From positions 6,512,501 through 6,576,500 of the forward strand of contig NZ_CP121648.1 in NCBI RefSeq assembly GCF_029714205.1: DNA of 64,000 bases, written 5' to 3'. The translations under genes were made by a program, and so were the position numbers. This document shows, piece by piece, positions 8,090 to 16,187 of the stretch. The stretch's first letter is position 1. Each line of letters begins with the position of its first letter. The DNA is from Methylobacterium sp. CB376. Its GTDB lineage: Bacteria; Pseudomonadota; Alphaproteobacteria; Rhizobiales; Beijerinckiaceae. The notes beneath the pieces were generated by a model that was not told the DNA's origin, made no database searches, and saw only the letters and a list, made by a program, of their open reading frames with translations.

Positions 8090-8767
8090 GTGAGCCGCGC
8101 GTCGCAGAAGCGCCGCCGCGTCTGCCGCCGCCGCCGCGCCGCCCTCGCCCACGACCGGCCGCCCGCCGCCGCGCCGGAGGCGATCCGCCGCCGCCGCCGC
8201 CGGCACCGGCCGCCGCGCATCCTGGTCGCGCCGGACCGGGTCTGGCTCGTCGCCCGCACCCGCCCGCGCTGGGCCCCCCGGGTCGTGCGGGACCTCGCGG
8301 CCCTGGGCCTGTGCGCCTTCGAGGCCCGCGAGGAGGTCGAGCGGGTCGGCCCGGACGGCGCGCGCCGGCGCGTCGCGGTCCCGCTCCTGCACCGCCTGGT
8401 CTTCCTCGGCCTGCGCGACGACGCCGACCTCGCCCGCGCCGAGGCCCATCCGGGCGTGCTCCGGGTGCTGTTCCGCGAGGGCCGCGCCGTGACGATCCCG
8501 GCGCCGATCCTGCAGGCCTTCGCGGACGCGCTGGCCGGCCGCGCCGGGGAGGGGGAGGACGAGGCCGTGGAGGCGGTGCTCCTCGCCCTCGGGGACGCGG
8601 TGCGGGTGACGCGCGGGCCGCTCGCGGCGCTGCGCGGCACGATCGAGGCGGTCGACCCCGCCCGGCGCCGCTACCGGGTCGCCCTCGGGCTGTTCGGCCG
8701 GGCCACCCGCGTCGACCTCGCGGCGGAGGAGGTCGCGCCGGACGAGGGCGCGGCGCCCGGCCCCTGA
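8090..8767 (+). CDS. NusG-like transcription (anti)termination protein
   Basis: The 225-residue product has an Arg-rich N-terminus (residues 1-40), then an NGN-like domain beginning with WLVARTRPRWAPRVVRDLAALGLCAFEAREE, and a C-terminal KOW-like module GDAVRVTRGPLAALRGTIEAVDPARRRYRVALGLFGR. This is the NusG/RfaH layout, where NGN binds RNA polymerase and KOW binds Rho or the ribosome. It starts at GTG 8090 with GGGAGG 5-10 nt upstream. It stands just before the particle genes and next to the phage repressor, so an operon-specific antiterminator needed for a ~20 kb transcript is a reasonable inference. Chromosomal nusG is normally beside secE and rplK, which are absent here, so this is a paralogue. 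Confidence 0.75.
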   Translation: MSRASQKRRRVCRRRRAALAHDRPPAAAPEAIRRRRRRHRPPRILVAPDRVWLVARTRPRWAPRVVRDLAALGLCAFEAREEVERVGPDGARRRVAVPLLHRLVFLGLRDDADLARAEAHPGVLRVLFREGRAVTIPAPILQAFADALAGRAGEGEDEAVEAVLLALGDAVRVTRGPLAALRGTIEAVDPARRRYRVALGLFGRATRVDLAAEEVAPDEGAAPGP

Positions 8768-8789
8768 ACCGGGCCGACGGAAAACTCTT

Positions 8790-8818
8790 TTGCGCAACAA
8801 AGTGAGTGAAACTTACCT
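8790..8818 (+). promoter_or_regulatory. Candidate promoter before the 8997 gene
   Basis: TTGCGC (8790-8795), a 17 bp spacer beginning AACAAAG, and TTACCT (8813-8818) lie in an AT-richer pocket of the 8768-8996 gap. The -10 is weak. The AACAAA directly after the -35 recurs at the 10990 promoter candidate. Confidence 0.35.
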
Positions 8819-8996
8819 TGATGAACTCAGAGAATCATGGGATGAAATCTTCGATGGCGGAAGTCTTCGCCATCCCCATCACAACAAGCACGCAGACCGG
8901 GCGCAGTCATCGGCATGATCCGAGCGGGGGGGCGGCATCCGCGCACGCGGTTCCGGCCGGCCGCGCAGGCCGATATCGCCCGCGGGAGGACATTTC

Positions 8997-9617
8997 ATGC
9001 CCCTCATCGCCAACCCGTCCGCCGCCTTGGCGGCCCCCGACGACCTCCTCGTCCCCGATTCCGACCCCGCCGCGGTCGCGACCGGCCTGATCCCCTTCGA
9101 GGTGCTGGGGGAGCCGATCGTTCCGGGCCTCACCCAGGTTCCCCTGGTCCTGCAGGGCATCTTCATCCAGATCACCAACACGTCGGCGGTCGGCAGCGCC
9201 ACCCTCCAGCTGACCTACCTGCCCACCGTTCCGTTCGTCGTCGCGCCCCCCGGCGGCAAGATCCAGCTCGCCGCGAACCTGATCGGCAGCGACCTCTCGA
9301 TCAGCAACATCACGCCCGAATTCGCGAATCGGCCGGGCCGGCCGACCTTCGGACGCACGATCCCGCCCGGCGGGACGATCATCGTCGGGGTCGAGTACGT
9401 GGCGACCGGGCTCGGCCTGGCGAGCCAGGGCGTGGCCGCGACGGAATCGGCCGCCAACCGGGGCTCGGTCCTGCTCCAGGTGAATGCCGGAACCCCGCTG
9501 CTCGTGACGGCTACGATCCGGCAATACTTCGTCAGCCAGACGGGCAATCCCCTCGTGCCGATCGCGGCGGCGGCCTATTCGGTCGCGATCCCGGGCGGCC
9601 CGGTCGTGGGCGGCTGA
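8997..9617 (+). CDS. Unknown protein, beta-rich, phage-proximal
   Basis: A 206-residue protein rich in Val, Ile, Thr, Gly and Pro with alternating hydrophobic strands (LVLQGIFIQITNTSAVGSATLQLTYLP; GTIIVGVEYVATGLGL), suggesting an immunoglobulin-like or jelly-roll beta sandwich. No signal peptide, membrane helix or known motif is visible. GGAGGA lies 7 nt before the ATG, so the start is well supported. It precedes the lipase gene by 11 bp and is probably cotranscribed with it. Its place between the phage control genes and the terminase suggests an accessory gene, and no function can be assigned. Confidence 0.6.
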   Translation: MPLIANPSAALAAPDDLLVPDSDPAAVATGLIPFEVLGEPIVPGLTQVPLVLQGIFIQITNTSAVGSATLQLTYLPTVPFVVAPPGGKIQLAANLIGSDLSISNITPEFANRPGRPTFGRTIPPGGTIIVGVEYVATGLGLASQGVAATESAANRGSVLLQVNAGTPLLVTATIRQYFVSQTGNPLVPIAAAAYSVAIPGGPVVGG

Positions 9618-9628
9618 GGGAGGCGACC

Positions 9629-10636
9629 ATGGCGCTCCCGGCGGCCGAACTGATGACACTCGCCGGGATCGCCTACGGGCACCCGGCCGCGATCCCCGCC
9701 TACCTGGCGACGAGCCCGGTGACGGGCGGGATCTGGGAGGCGATCTGGATCGCCCGCGACGAGGCGGTGCCGGTGAACTTCGCCTTCCTGGCGCGGGACC
9801 GGCGCCCGGGCGGCGGGGTCGCGCTCGCGATCCGCGGCACCTACCCGAACCCTTTCTCGCCCGCCTACTGGGACGATGCGCGCCAGGATTCGCCCTTCGG
9901 CCCGATGGCGCGATGGCCCTCCGGCGCGACCGTCGACCCGGGCGACCAGGAGCCGGGGGATCCCTGCATCTCCGGGGGCACCTGGGCGGGCTTCTCGTCC
10001 CTGATCGCCCTCACGGACGCGGCCGGCACCAGCCTCGCCCAGGCCCTCGACGGCCTGCCGGCGCAGACCCCGCTCGCCGTGACCGGGCACAGCCTCGGGG
10101 GCACGCTCGCCCCCGTGGTGGCGCTCTGGCTCGCGGGCCGGGCGCCGCCGCGCCGGCCGGAGGTCGCGACCTTCGCCGGGATGACGCCGGGCAATTCCGC
10201 CTTCGCGGCCCTGTTCGGGCCGGGCACCCTCCTCGAGGGGCGCGTCGCGCGCCTCTACAACACCCTCGACAGCGTGCCCTACGGCTGGGACGACGTGCTG
10301 GCGACACGCGACTTCTTCCAGCCGGCGCCGCAGGGCGGCGTGATCCTCGACCTCGCCCTCCACGCGACGGCGTGGCGGCTGCGCGGCTACGATTACGCGG
10401 CGATCGGCACGCCGGTCCCGCTCGCCGGGCAGGTGGCGCGCCCCGTCACCGCCTGCACGCCGATCGCCTTCCTGATCGAGACCCTGCACCAGCACCTGCC
10501 CGACACCTACCTGGCGCTCCTCGGCGCCCCGCCGCTGCCCTTCCGCATCGGGCTCGGCGCCGTCGTGCTCCCCGGCGACCATCCGGCGGCGGGGGCGCTC
10601 GCCGCCCACGCCGTCCCGCCGGTCTTCCTGCCCTGA
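9629..10636 (+). CDS. Lipase (class 3)-like alpha/beta hydrolase
   Basis: A 335-residue hydrolase. GHSLGG at residues 153-158 is the nucleophile elbow (Ser155), and the preceding GVALAIRGT near residue 63 is the oxyanion-hole strand of fungal-type class 3 lipases. Candidate acid and base residues are Asp in NTLDSVPYGWDD and His in the LHATAW or ETLHQHLPDTY segments. No export signal is seen. ATG 9629 follows GAGGGAGGCGACC. With the upstream unknown gene it forms a two-gene unit between the regulatory and structural phage genes. Lipase-like accessory genes occur as phage or Rhizobiales cargo, but the substrate is unknown. Confidence 0.8.
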   Translation: MALPAAELMTLAGIAYGHPAAIPAYLATSPVTGGIWEAIWIARDEAVPVNFAFLARDRRPGGGVALAIRGTYPNPFSPAYWDDARQDSPFGPMARWPSGATVDPGDQEPGDPCISGGTWAGFSSLIALTDAAGTSLAQALDGLPAQTPLAVTGHSLGGTLAPVVALWLAGRAPPRRPEVATFAGMTPGNSAFAALFGPGTLLEGRVARLYNTLDSVPYGWDDVLATRDFFQPAPQGGVILDLALHATAWRLRGYDYAAIGTPVPLAGQVARPVTACTPIAFLIETLHQHLPDTYLALLGAPPLPFRIGLGAVVLPGDHPAAGALAAHAVPPVFLP

Positions 10637-10812
10637 ACCGCGGCGGGGCGGCCGCCCCGCCGGTCGCGCCGCGACGGGGAGGCGGGCCGGCCCGCCGCCG
10701 GTGCGGCAGGTGCCCCGGACAGGCGGCGCCATCCCCGGTCCCGAGCGGCGACCACGCGGTCGGCGGCCGCGCTCGACCTCCCCAGCACGGAGACGATCTC
10801 CTGCCCGCCAAG

Positions 10813-10872
10813 GGCCGGCAGGAGTTGGGCCGGCAGGAGTTGGGCCGGCAGGAGTTGGGCCGGCAGGAGTTG
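10813..10872 (+). repeat. 15 bp tandem repeat, four copies
   Basis: Four exact head-to-tail copies of GGCCGGCAGGAGTTG begin at 10813, 10828, 10843 and 10858, followed by a partial fifth. Each copy contains AGGAG, but no start codon follows. Confidence 0.9.
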
Positions 10873-10989
10873 GGCCGGGAAGGCCCCGCCCGGCTCCACG
10901 GGGCCGAGCGCCGCGTCCCGATCCGCCGCGCCGGCACGGGCCCCGCACCGTGCAGAGCCCGCCGCCGGCCCCACCCCGAAAAAGAACAT

Positions 10990-11018
10990 TTGACGAACAA
11001 AACGGGATCATGTACGAA
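10990..11018 (+). promoter_or_regulatory. Candidate promoter of the structural operon
   Basis: TTGACG (10990-10995), exactly 17 bp, then TACGAA (11013-11018) form the best sigma70-like element upstream of the terminase genes. It is the only AT-rich spot in the gap. It implies an approximately 200 nt leader, a suitable place for antitermination. Confidence 0.5.
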
Positions 11019-11150
11019 GGTCGCAGGTGTTCCGGGTCCGCCGCCCGCCTTCGAGGCCGTGGCCGCCCGACTGCCCCGCCGATGGATGCTCGTCCGTCGC
11101 CCGGGGATGTGTCCCCGGACCCGGCCCACGGCATCACCGAGGCCAAGGGC

Positions 11151-11192
11151 GGCTCGTGTCCCGCGGCTCGTGTCCCGCGGGTCTTGTCCCGC
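11151..11192 (+). repeat. 14 bp tandem repeat, three copies
   Basis: GGCTCGTGTCCCGC is repeated at 11151, 11165 and, with changes, 11179. It lies 35-75 bp upstream of the small terminase start. Confidence 0.7.
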
Positions 11193-11226
11193 GGCGCGAG
11201 CCGCCCGGAGCCGAATCCCGGATCCC

Positions 11227-11802
11227 ATGACAGACAGAGCGATCGACTGGGCGGCGATCAGGGCCGCGTGGTGCGCCGGCGCCTCCGCCCGCGCCCTGGC
11301 GCGGCGCTTCGCCGTCGCGCACAGCAGCATCCTGGTGCGGGCGCGCCGGGAGGGCTGGCCGCGTGGCCAGCCGCGCCCGGCCAAGGCCTTGCCGGATCGG
11401 ACCCCGCCGGATCGAGCCCCGGCGGACCGCGGCCGCGTGGTCGCGGCCCACCGGACCGTCATCGAGCAGGGCCAGGCCCTGACCCTGCGGCTCCTGGAGG
11501 AGGTGCTGGCCGCCTCCGCGCAGATCGATGCCCTCGCGGACGAATCGGAGGGGGACGGCCGGGAGCGCGCCAACTCCCTGGCCAAGCGCAGCACCGCTCT
11601 GCGCGACCTCGCCCAGGCGGCCCGCCTCTGGATCGCCCTCGAACGCCAGGCCTGGGGCCTGAAGGACACGGCCGGTGACGAGACGCCGCGACCCGACCTC
11701 GACGCCGCCCTCGCGGGCCTCGCGCCCGAGGAGCGCGAGCAGCTCCGCCGCATCGCCGAGAGCGTTTCTCGACGATCCGGCGGCGCTCCTGAGGGCGCTT
11801 GA
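11227..11802 (+). CDS. Terminase small-subunit-like protein
   Basis: The 191-residue protein opens with a helix-turn-helix (IDWAAIRAAWCAGASARALARRFAVAHSSILVRARREGW), the DNA-recognition arrangement of small terminases. A Pro-rich linker and a helical oligomerisation region (residues 80-150) follow. Small terminases bind pac or cos DNA and recruit the large subunit. It directly precedes and overlaps the large terminase by 128 nt in another frame, an unusually long overlap. Start ATG 11227 follows a low-quality ribosome site. Position and domain layout support the call more than sequence identity. Confidence 0.7.
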   Translation: MTDRAIDWAAIRAAWCAGASARALARRFAVAHSSILVRARREGWPRGQPRPAKALPDRTPPDRAPADRGRVVAAHRTVIEQGQALTLRLLEEVLAASAQIDALADESEGDGRERANSLAKRSTALRDLAQAARLWIALERQAWGLKDTAGDETPRPDLDAALAGLAPEEREQLRRIAESVSRRSGGAPEGA

Positions 11803-13207
11803 CCGGATCGAGGGCGAGGAGAGCCTCGCGGGCTTCGTGCGCCGGGCCTGGCCCGCCGTCGAGCCCGCCACCCCCTACGTGCACGGCTGGCCGATCGAGG
11901 CGATCTGCGCGCATCTGGAGGCGGTGACCCGGGGCGAGATCACGCGGCTCCTCATCAACGTGCCCCCGGGCCTGTCGAAGAGCCTCTGCGTCGGCGTGTT
12001 CTGGCCGGCCTGGGAATGGGGCCCGAGGAACCGCCCGGGGCTGCGCACCCTCGCCGTCTCGCACCGGCAGGCCCTGGCGGTCCGCGACAACCTGCGCACC
12101 CGCCGCCTCGTCACCTCCGGCTGGTACCGGGCCCTCTGGGGCGACCGCGTCCGCCTGCGCCGGGACCAGAACCGCAAGCAGCGCTTCGAGACGACGGCCT
12201 GCGGCCTGCGCGAGGCGCTCTCGCCCGGCGCCATCACGGGCGCCCGCGGCGACCGCGTCATCCTGGACGATCCCCTCTCGGCCGAGGACGCCAATTCCGA
12301 GCGGCTGCGCGAGGGGATCGGCCGCTGGTTCCTCGAATCCGTGCCGACCCGCCTCACCGATCCGGCCCGCTCCGCCATCGTGGTGGTCATGCAGCGCCTG
12401 CACGAGCGCGACCTCTCCGGCCTGATCCTGGCGCGGGACCTCGGCTACGAGCACCTGATGCTGCCGATGGAGTTCGAGCCGGAGCGGCGCTGCACGACTC
12501 GGATCGGCTTCTCCGACCCGCGCCGGGAGCAGGGCGAACTGCTCTTCCCCGCCCGCTTCCCGCGCGCGGTGGTGGAGCGCGACAAGGCCGCGATGGGGCC
12601 CTATGCCAGCGCCGGCCAGTTCCAGCAGCGGCCGGCCCCGCGCGAGGGCGGCCTGTTCAAGCGCCACTGGTTCGGCCGCCTGCGGGCGCTGCCCGCCGGC
12701 TGCCGCCTGGTGCGGGCCTGGGACCTCGCCGCGAGCCTGCCGCGTCCCGGCCGCAGCCCCGCCTTCACCGCGGGGGTGAAGCTCGCCCGGGCGCCGGACG
12801 GCCGCTTCGTGGTGGCGGATGTCCGCCGCGACCGGCTCTCGCCGGGCGGGGTGGTCCGCCTGATCCTGGCCACCGCCGCCGAGGACGGGCCGGATTGCCG
12901 GATCGCCCTGCCGCAGGATCCCGGCCAGGCCGGCAAGGCCCAGGCCCAGGACCTGATCCGGCAGCTCGCCGGCTACGACGTCCGCGCCAGCCCGGAGAGC
13001 GGCGACAAGCTCACCCGCGCCGGCCCGGTCTCGGCGCAGGGCGAGGCCGGCAACCTCCTGCTCCTCGACGGCCCCTGGAACGAGGCCTTCCTGGACGAGG
13101 TCGCCGCCTTCCCGAACGGCGCCTTCCTGGACCAGGTCGACGCCCTCTCGCGGGCCTTCTGGACCCTGAACGGGCCGGGCCGCTACGGCATGCTGGGAGT
13201 TGTCTGA
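11675..13207 (+). CDS. Phage terminase large subunit
   Basis: The 510-residue ATPase/nuclease packages DNA into proheads. The region LLINVPPGLSKSLCVGVFWP is the atypical Walker A (NVPPxxxKS) of this terminase family, RVILDDPLS is Walker B, and the C-terminal RNase-H-like nuclease starts with RAWDLAAS (first acidic residue) and continues through ALPQDPGQAGKAQA. The only GTG/ATG in frame upstream of the conserved N-terminus is GTG 11675, which adds about 30 Ser/Pro-rich residues that look like out-of-frame small-terminase sequence. The true start or a +1 shift from the small terminase is therefore uncertain. Its stop overlaps the portal start (TGATG). Confidence 0.88.
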   Translation: MTRRRDPTSTPPSRASRPRSASSSAASPRAFLDDPAALLRALDRIEGEESLAGFVRRAWPAVEPATPYVHGWPIEAICAHLEAVTRGEITRLLINVPPGLSKSLCVGVFWPAWEWGPRNRPGLRTLAVSHRQALAVRDNLRTRRLVTSGWYRALWGDRVRLRRDQNRKQRFETTACGLREALSPGAITGARGDRVILDDPLSAEDANSERLREGIGRWFLESVPTRLTDPARSAIVVVMQRLHERDLSGLILARDLGYEHLMLPMEFEPERRCTTRIGFSDPRREQGELLFPARFPRAVVERDKAAMGPYASAGQFQQRPAPREGGLFKRHWFGRLRALPAGCRLVRAWDLAASLPRPGRSPAFTAGVKLARAPDGRFVVADVRRDRLSPGGVVRLILATAAEDGPDCRIALPQDPGQAGKAQAQDLIRQLAGYDVRASPESGDKLTRAGPVSAQGEAGNLLLLDGPWNEAFLDEVAAFPNGAFLDQVDALSRAFWTLNGPGRYGMLGVV

Positions 13208-14469
13208 TGTGGCTCGCCGACCGCCTCGTCCACCTGCTCACCGGCCTCGGCGGGCCGCGCGACAAGGGCGCGGGTCACCGCCACCTGCACGTGCCGCGGG
13301 GGCGGGCCGAGCTCGACGCCGCCTACCGGGACAATTGGCTCGCCCGCAAGGTCGTGGACATCGTGCCCTTCGACATGCTGCGCGAGTGGCGCGCCTGGCA
13401 GGCCGCCCCCGCCGAGGTCGCCGCCATCGAGGCCTCCGAGGCGCGGCTGCGCCTGCGCGAGGGGCTGCTGCGGGCCCTGCGCCTCGCGCGGCTGCACGGG
13501 GGCGCGGCGATCCTGATCGGCGACGGCGCCCCGGACCCCGCCCGGCCGCTGCGCCCCGAGACGGTGGGACGCGGGGGCCTGCGCTACCTGCACGTCCTGT
13601 CCCGGGACGCGCTCCAGCCCGGGGCGATCGCGCGCGACCCGCTCTCGCCCTGGTTCGGCGAGCCCGACACCTACACCCTCGCCGGCGGGCAGCGGGTGCA
13701 TCCCTCGCGCATCGTCCGGCTCGTCGGCGCGCCGCTTCCCGCCGACGCGGCCGAGGCCTTCGGCGACAGCGTGCTGCAGGCGCTGCTGGAGGCGATCGAC
13801 CAGGCGACCGCGGCGGCCGCCCACATCGCCGCCATGCTGCCCGAGGCCAAGCAGGACGTGATCTCGGTCCCGGGCCTGTCGCAGGCCCTCGCCACCGAGG
13901 AGGGCACGCGCCGCCTCACCGAGCGCTTCGGCTACGCCGCCGCCATGAAGTCGATGTTCGGCATGCTGCTGCTGGAGGGCGACGGCCGCTCCCCGGAGGG
14001 CGAGCGCTACCAGCAGAAGCAGCTCGACTTCGCCGGCCTGCCCGAGGTCGCCCGGCTCTTCCTGCAGATCGCGGCCGGCGCCGCCGACATCCCGGTGACG
14101 CGGCTCCTCGGCCAGTCCCCGGCCGGCCTCAACGCCACGGGCGACGCCGACCTGCGCAACTACTACGACCATGTCGCGGCCCGCCAGGCGGTGGAGCTGA
14201 CCCCCGCCCTGGCCCGCCTCGACGCGCTCCTCCTGCGCGATGCCCTCGGCCGGGACGCGCCGGGAATCTGGTTCACCTGGCGCCCGCTCCTGCGGGATTC
14301 CGAGCGCGAGAAGGCCGAGATCGGGCGGATGCGGGCCGAGACCGCCGCGACGCTGGCCCGCGAGGCCCTCGCGCCCCGCGCGGTGCTGGAGGCGGGCGTC
14401 GAGGGCTGGCTCGTCAATGCCGACCTCTTCCCGGGCATCGAGGCCGCCTATCGGCGCGGGCAGCCCTGA
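13207..14469 (+). CDS. Phage portal protein, DUF1073 family
   Basis: The 420-residue protein forms the dodecameric channel at the prohead vertex. It starts with MWLADRLVHLLTGLGG, contains YRDNWLARKVVDIVPFDMLREWR, LRLARLHGGAAILIGDG and the later RLLGQSPAGLNATGDADLRNYYDHVAARQ, all characteristic of the DUF1073 (Phage_portal_3) family. Length is somewhat short for portals but normal for this group. ATG 13207 overlaps the terminase stop by one base, showing translational coupling. This portal type is not the one in RcGTA, evidence that the head module has a separate origin. Confidence 0.85.
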   Translation: MWLADRLVHLLTGLGGPRDKGAGHRHLHVPRGRAELDAAYRDNWLARKVVDIVPFDMLREWRAWQAAPAEVAAIEASEARLRLREGLLRALRLARLHGGAAILIGDGAPDPARPLRPETVGRGGLRYLHVLSRDALQPGAIARDPLSPWFGEPDTYTLAGGQRVHPSRIVRLVGAPLPADAAEAFGDSVLQALLEAIDQATAAAAHIAAMLPEAKQDVISVPGLSQALATEEGTRRLTERFGYAAAMKSMFGMLLLEGDGRSPEGERYQQKQLDFAGLPEVARLFLQIAAGAADIPVTRLLGQSPAGLNATGDADLRNYYDHVAARQAVELTPALARLDALLLRDALGRDAPGIWFTWRPLLRDSEREKAEIGRMRAETAATLAREALAPRAVLEAGVEGWLVNADLFPGIEAAYRRGQP

Positions 14470-14827
14470 GCCTCATCCGCCGGAATGGTCCCCGGTTCGG
14501 CGGCCATCATGAGGCGGGAACAGGCCGCTGATACGCTGTCCGGAAGATCACGTCCGGCCGGACGATCACGTCCGGACAGCGTATGCCAAGCCCGCGCGGC
14601 GCTTGAGCGAAGCCGAAATCCGCATTGCGAAGCAATCCGTCGGATTTCGGATGAGCGGACCTGCCTCGGGCCGGTCTGCCCGGCGGGCGCCGGCGCGCCC
14701 GCTCCGCGCACGGCTCTTCGTCTCTGACCATCTCGCGAGATCCCCAGGCGAGATCCTCAGGCTGCGTCCGATCGCGGCCGGTCCGCATCGGACGCAGACA
14801 TCCACCATCCCACCCCAGAGGGACCCC
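14470..14827. repeat. Intergenic repeat block inside the head operon
   Basis: The 358 bp between portal and DUF2213 genes carry two joined elements. One is a palindrome with 14 bp perfect arms (14531-14544 and 14571-14584, ATACGCTGTCCGGA and its complement). The other is a copy of the dispersed GCCCGCGCGGCGCTTGAGCG-type unit (14585-14652). The same two elements recur at 39587-39802. No gene is supported. It could weaken or tune expression of the downstream capsid genes. Confidence 0.7.
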
Positions 14828-15739
14828 ATGCAGATCTTCGACACGCTGAGCCTCGGCCCCCCGGCCGGGATCGCCGACGCGCGCGCCCTGCGCAGCGGCG
14901 CCGTCGTGGTGGAGGGGCGCGCCGCCCGCGCCGGCAACGTCCAGCTCTACCAGGGCGCCGAGCTGGAACGGCCGGATCTCGGCACGGTCCGGGTCTACCG
15001 CGACCCCGAGGCCGTCTTCCGGGCGGAGTCGCTCGCGAGCTTCGGCCACAAGCCCGTCACCCTCGGCCATCCGCCCGAGGCGGTCACGCCCCGCACGTGG
15101 CGCGCCGTCGCCCGCGGCCATGTCGGCGGCGAGGTGCTGCGCGACGGCGAGTTCGTGCGCATCCCGCTCCTCCTGGCCGATGCCGAGGCCATCGCGGCCG
15201 TCGCGGGCGGGCAGCGCGAGATCTCGGTCGGCTACACCTGCGACCTCGACTGGACGCCCGGCACGACGCCGGACGGCGCCCCCTACGACGCCCGCCAGAC
15301 CAACGTCGTCGTCGACCACGTCGCCATCGTGGCGCAGGGCCGGGCCGGGCCGGAATGCCGCCTCGACGACGCGGCGGCGCTGCGCCGCAGGCTCGCCGAG
15401 GCCGAGCGCGAGGTCGCGGCCCTGCGCGCCCCCGGCGCCCTCGACGCCCTCGCGGCGGAGCGCGCCGGCCTCGTCGCCGCCGCCCGCCTTCTTCTCGGGG
15501 ACGCCTTCGATCCCGCGGGCCTCGACGCCGCGATCCGCCGCGCCGCCGTCGCCGCCCGCCTCGGCGAGGCCGAGGTCGCCGCCGCCTTCCGGGCCCTGGC
15601 GGCGACGGCCGCCCCCGCGCCCCCGCCCGACCCGCTGCGCGCGGCCCTGAGCCGGCCCGCCGACGCCCTCGACCCGCGGGCGGCCCACGCCGCCATGATC
15701 GCGACCCTCCGCACCGCCTGGCAGCAAGGAAGCCGCTGA
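14828..15739 (+). CDS. DUF2213 phage protein, probable prohead protease/scaffold
   Basis: The 303-residue product has the DUF2213 pattern: RVYRDPEAVF, SLASFGHKPVTLGHPPEAVTPRTWR, GQREISVGYTCDLDWTPGTTPDGAPYDARQTNVVVDHVAIVAQGRAG. The conserved GH...P and NHVA-like elements resemble the fold of capsid maturation proteases. The C-terminal half is Ala-rich and helical with coiled-coil heptads (residues 180-280), as expected for a fused scaffold. It precedes the cement and capsid genes, the usual position. Proteolytic activity is inferred from family placement only. ATG 14828 is preceded by GAGGGACCCC. Confidence 0.85.
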   Translation: MQIFDTLSLGPPAGIADARALRSGAVVVEGRAARAGNVQLYQGAELERPDLGTVRVYRDPEAVFRAESLASFGHKPVTLGHPPEAVTPRTWRAVARGHVGGEVLRDGEFVRIPLLLADAEAIAAVAGGQREISVGYTCDLDWTPGTTPDGAPYDARQTNVVVDHVAIVAQGRAGPECRLDDAAALRRRLAEAEREVAALRAPGALDALAAERAGLVAAARLLLGDAFDPAGLDAAIRRAAVAARLGEAEVAAAFRALAATAAPAPPPDPLRAALSRPADALDPRAAHAAMIATLRTAWQQGSR

Positions 15740-16176
15740 TGCCCGTCCAGACCGCCTATTCCAGCCGCGCCGCCGCCGCCTACGAGGGCATGCTCGCCTT
15801 CGAGGAGCCGAGCCTCACGGTCAGCCGCCTCGTCGAGACACCGGCGGGGATCGGCTTCGGCAAGCCCGCCTTCCAGGGCGCCTGCGACGAGGGCATCGCC
15901 GCGCAGGGCGCCACCTTCCGGGGCGTCACCCTGGCGGACCGCAACGTCGCTCCCCGCAACGGCGGCGACCTCTTCGCTCAGGGCGACACCGCCCCGGTGA
16001 TGATCAGGGGCGCGGTCTGGGTCGTGGTCGCGGGCGCGGTCGCGGCCGGCAACCCGGCCTTCCTCACCCCGGCCGGCGCCTTCACGGCCGCCGCCTCCGG
16101 CAACGTCCCGATCCCGAACGCCCTGTTCGATTCCTCCGCCGCCCCCGGCGGGCTCGCGCGCCTGCGCCTCAACTGA
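15739..16176 (+). CDS. Capsid decoration/structural cement protein
   Basis: A 145-residue beta-rich protein (RGAVWVVVAGAVAAGNPAFLTPAGAFTAAASGNVPIPNALFDSSAAPGGLARLRLN) typical of the structural cement or head-fibre-like proteins placed between DUF2213 and DUF2184 genes. It would sit on the outside of the capsid lattice and stabilise it. ATG 15739 overlaps the previous stop in TGATG, so translation is coupled. The assignment relies on neighbours and the GXVXXGXP pattern. Confidence 0.7.
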   Translation: MPVQTAYSSRAAAAYEGMLAFEEPSLTVSRLVETPAGIGFGKPAFQGACDEGIAAQGATFRGVTLADRNVAPRNGGDLFAQGDTAPVMIRGAVWVVVAGAVAAGNPAFLTPAGAFTAAASGNVPIPNALFDSSAAPGGLARLRLN

Positions 16177-16187
16177 CGGAGATCCCC

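Larger units (their letters stand above)
10637..11226. other. Intergenic region before the terminase genes
   Basis: In 590 bp no gene is supported. It contains a four-copy 15 bp tandem repeat (10813-10872), an AT-rich pocket with a promoter-like element (10990-11018) and a three-copy 14 bp repeat (11151-11192). The last repeat would lie in the 5' leader of the terminase transcript. Confidence 0.5.

Noticed and set aside
7629..8093. ORF with a good AGGAG-type site divergent from the repressor
   Set aside because: The product is almost only Arg, Pro, Gly and Ala and contains the 21 bp duplication; it overlaps the better-supported small membrane ORF. The start may nonetheless belong to a degraded early gene.
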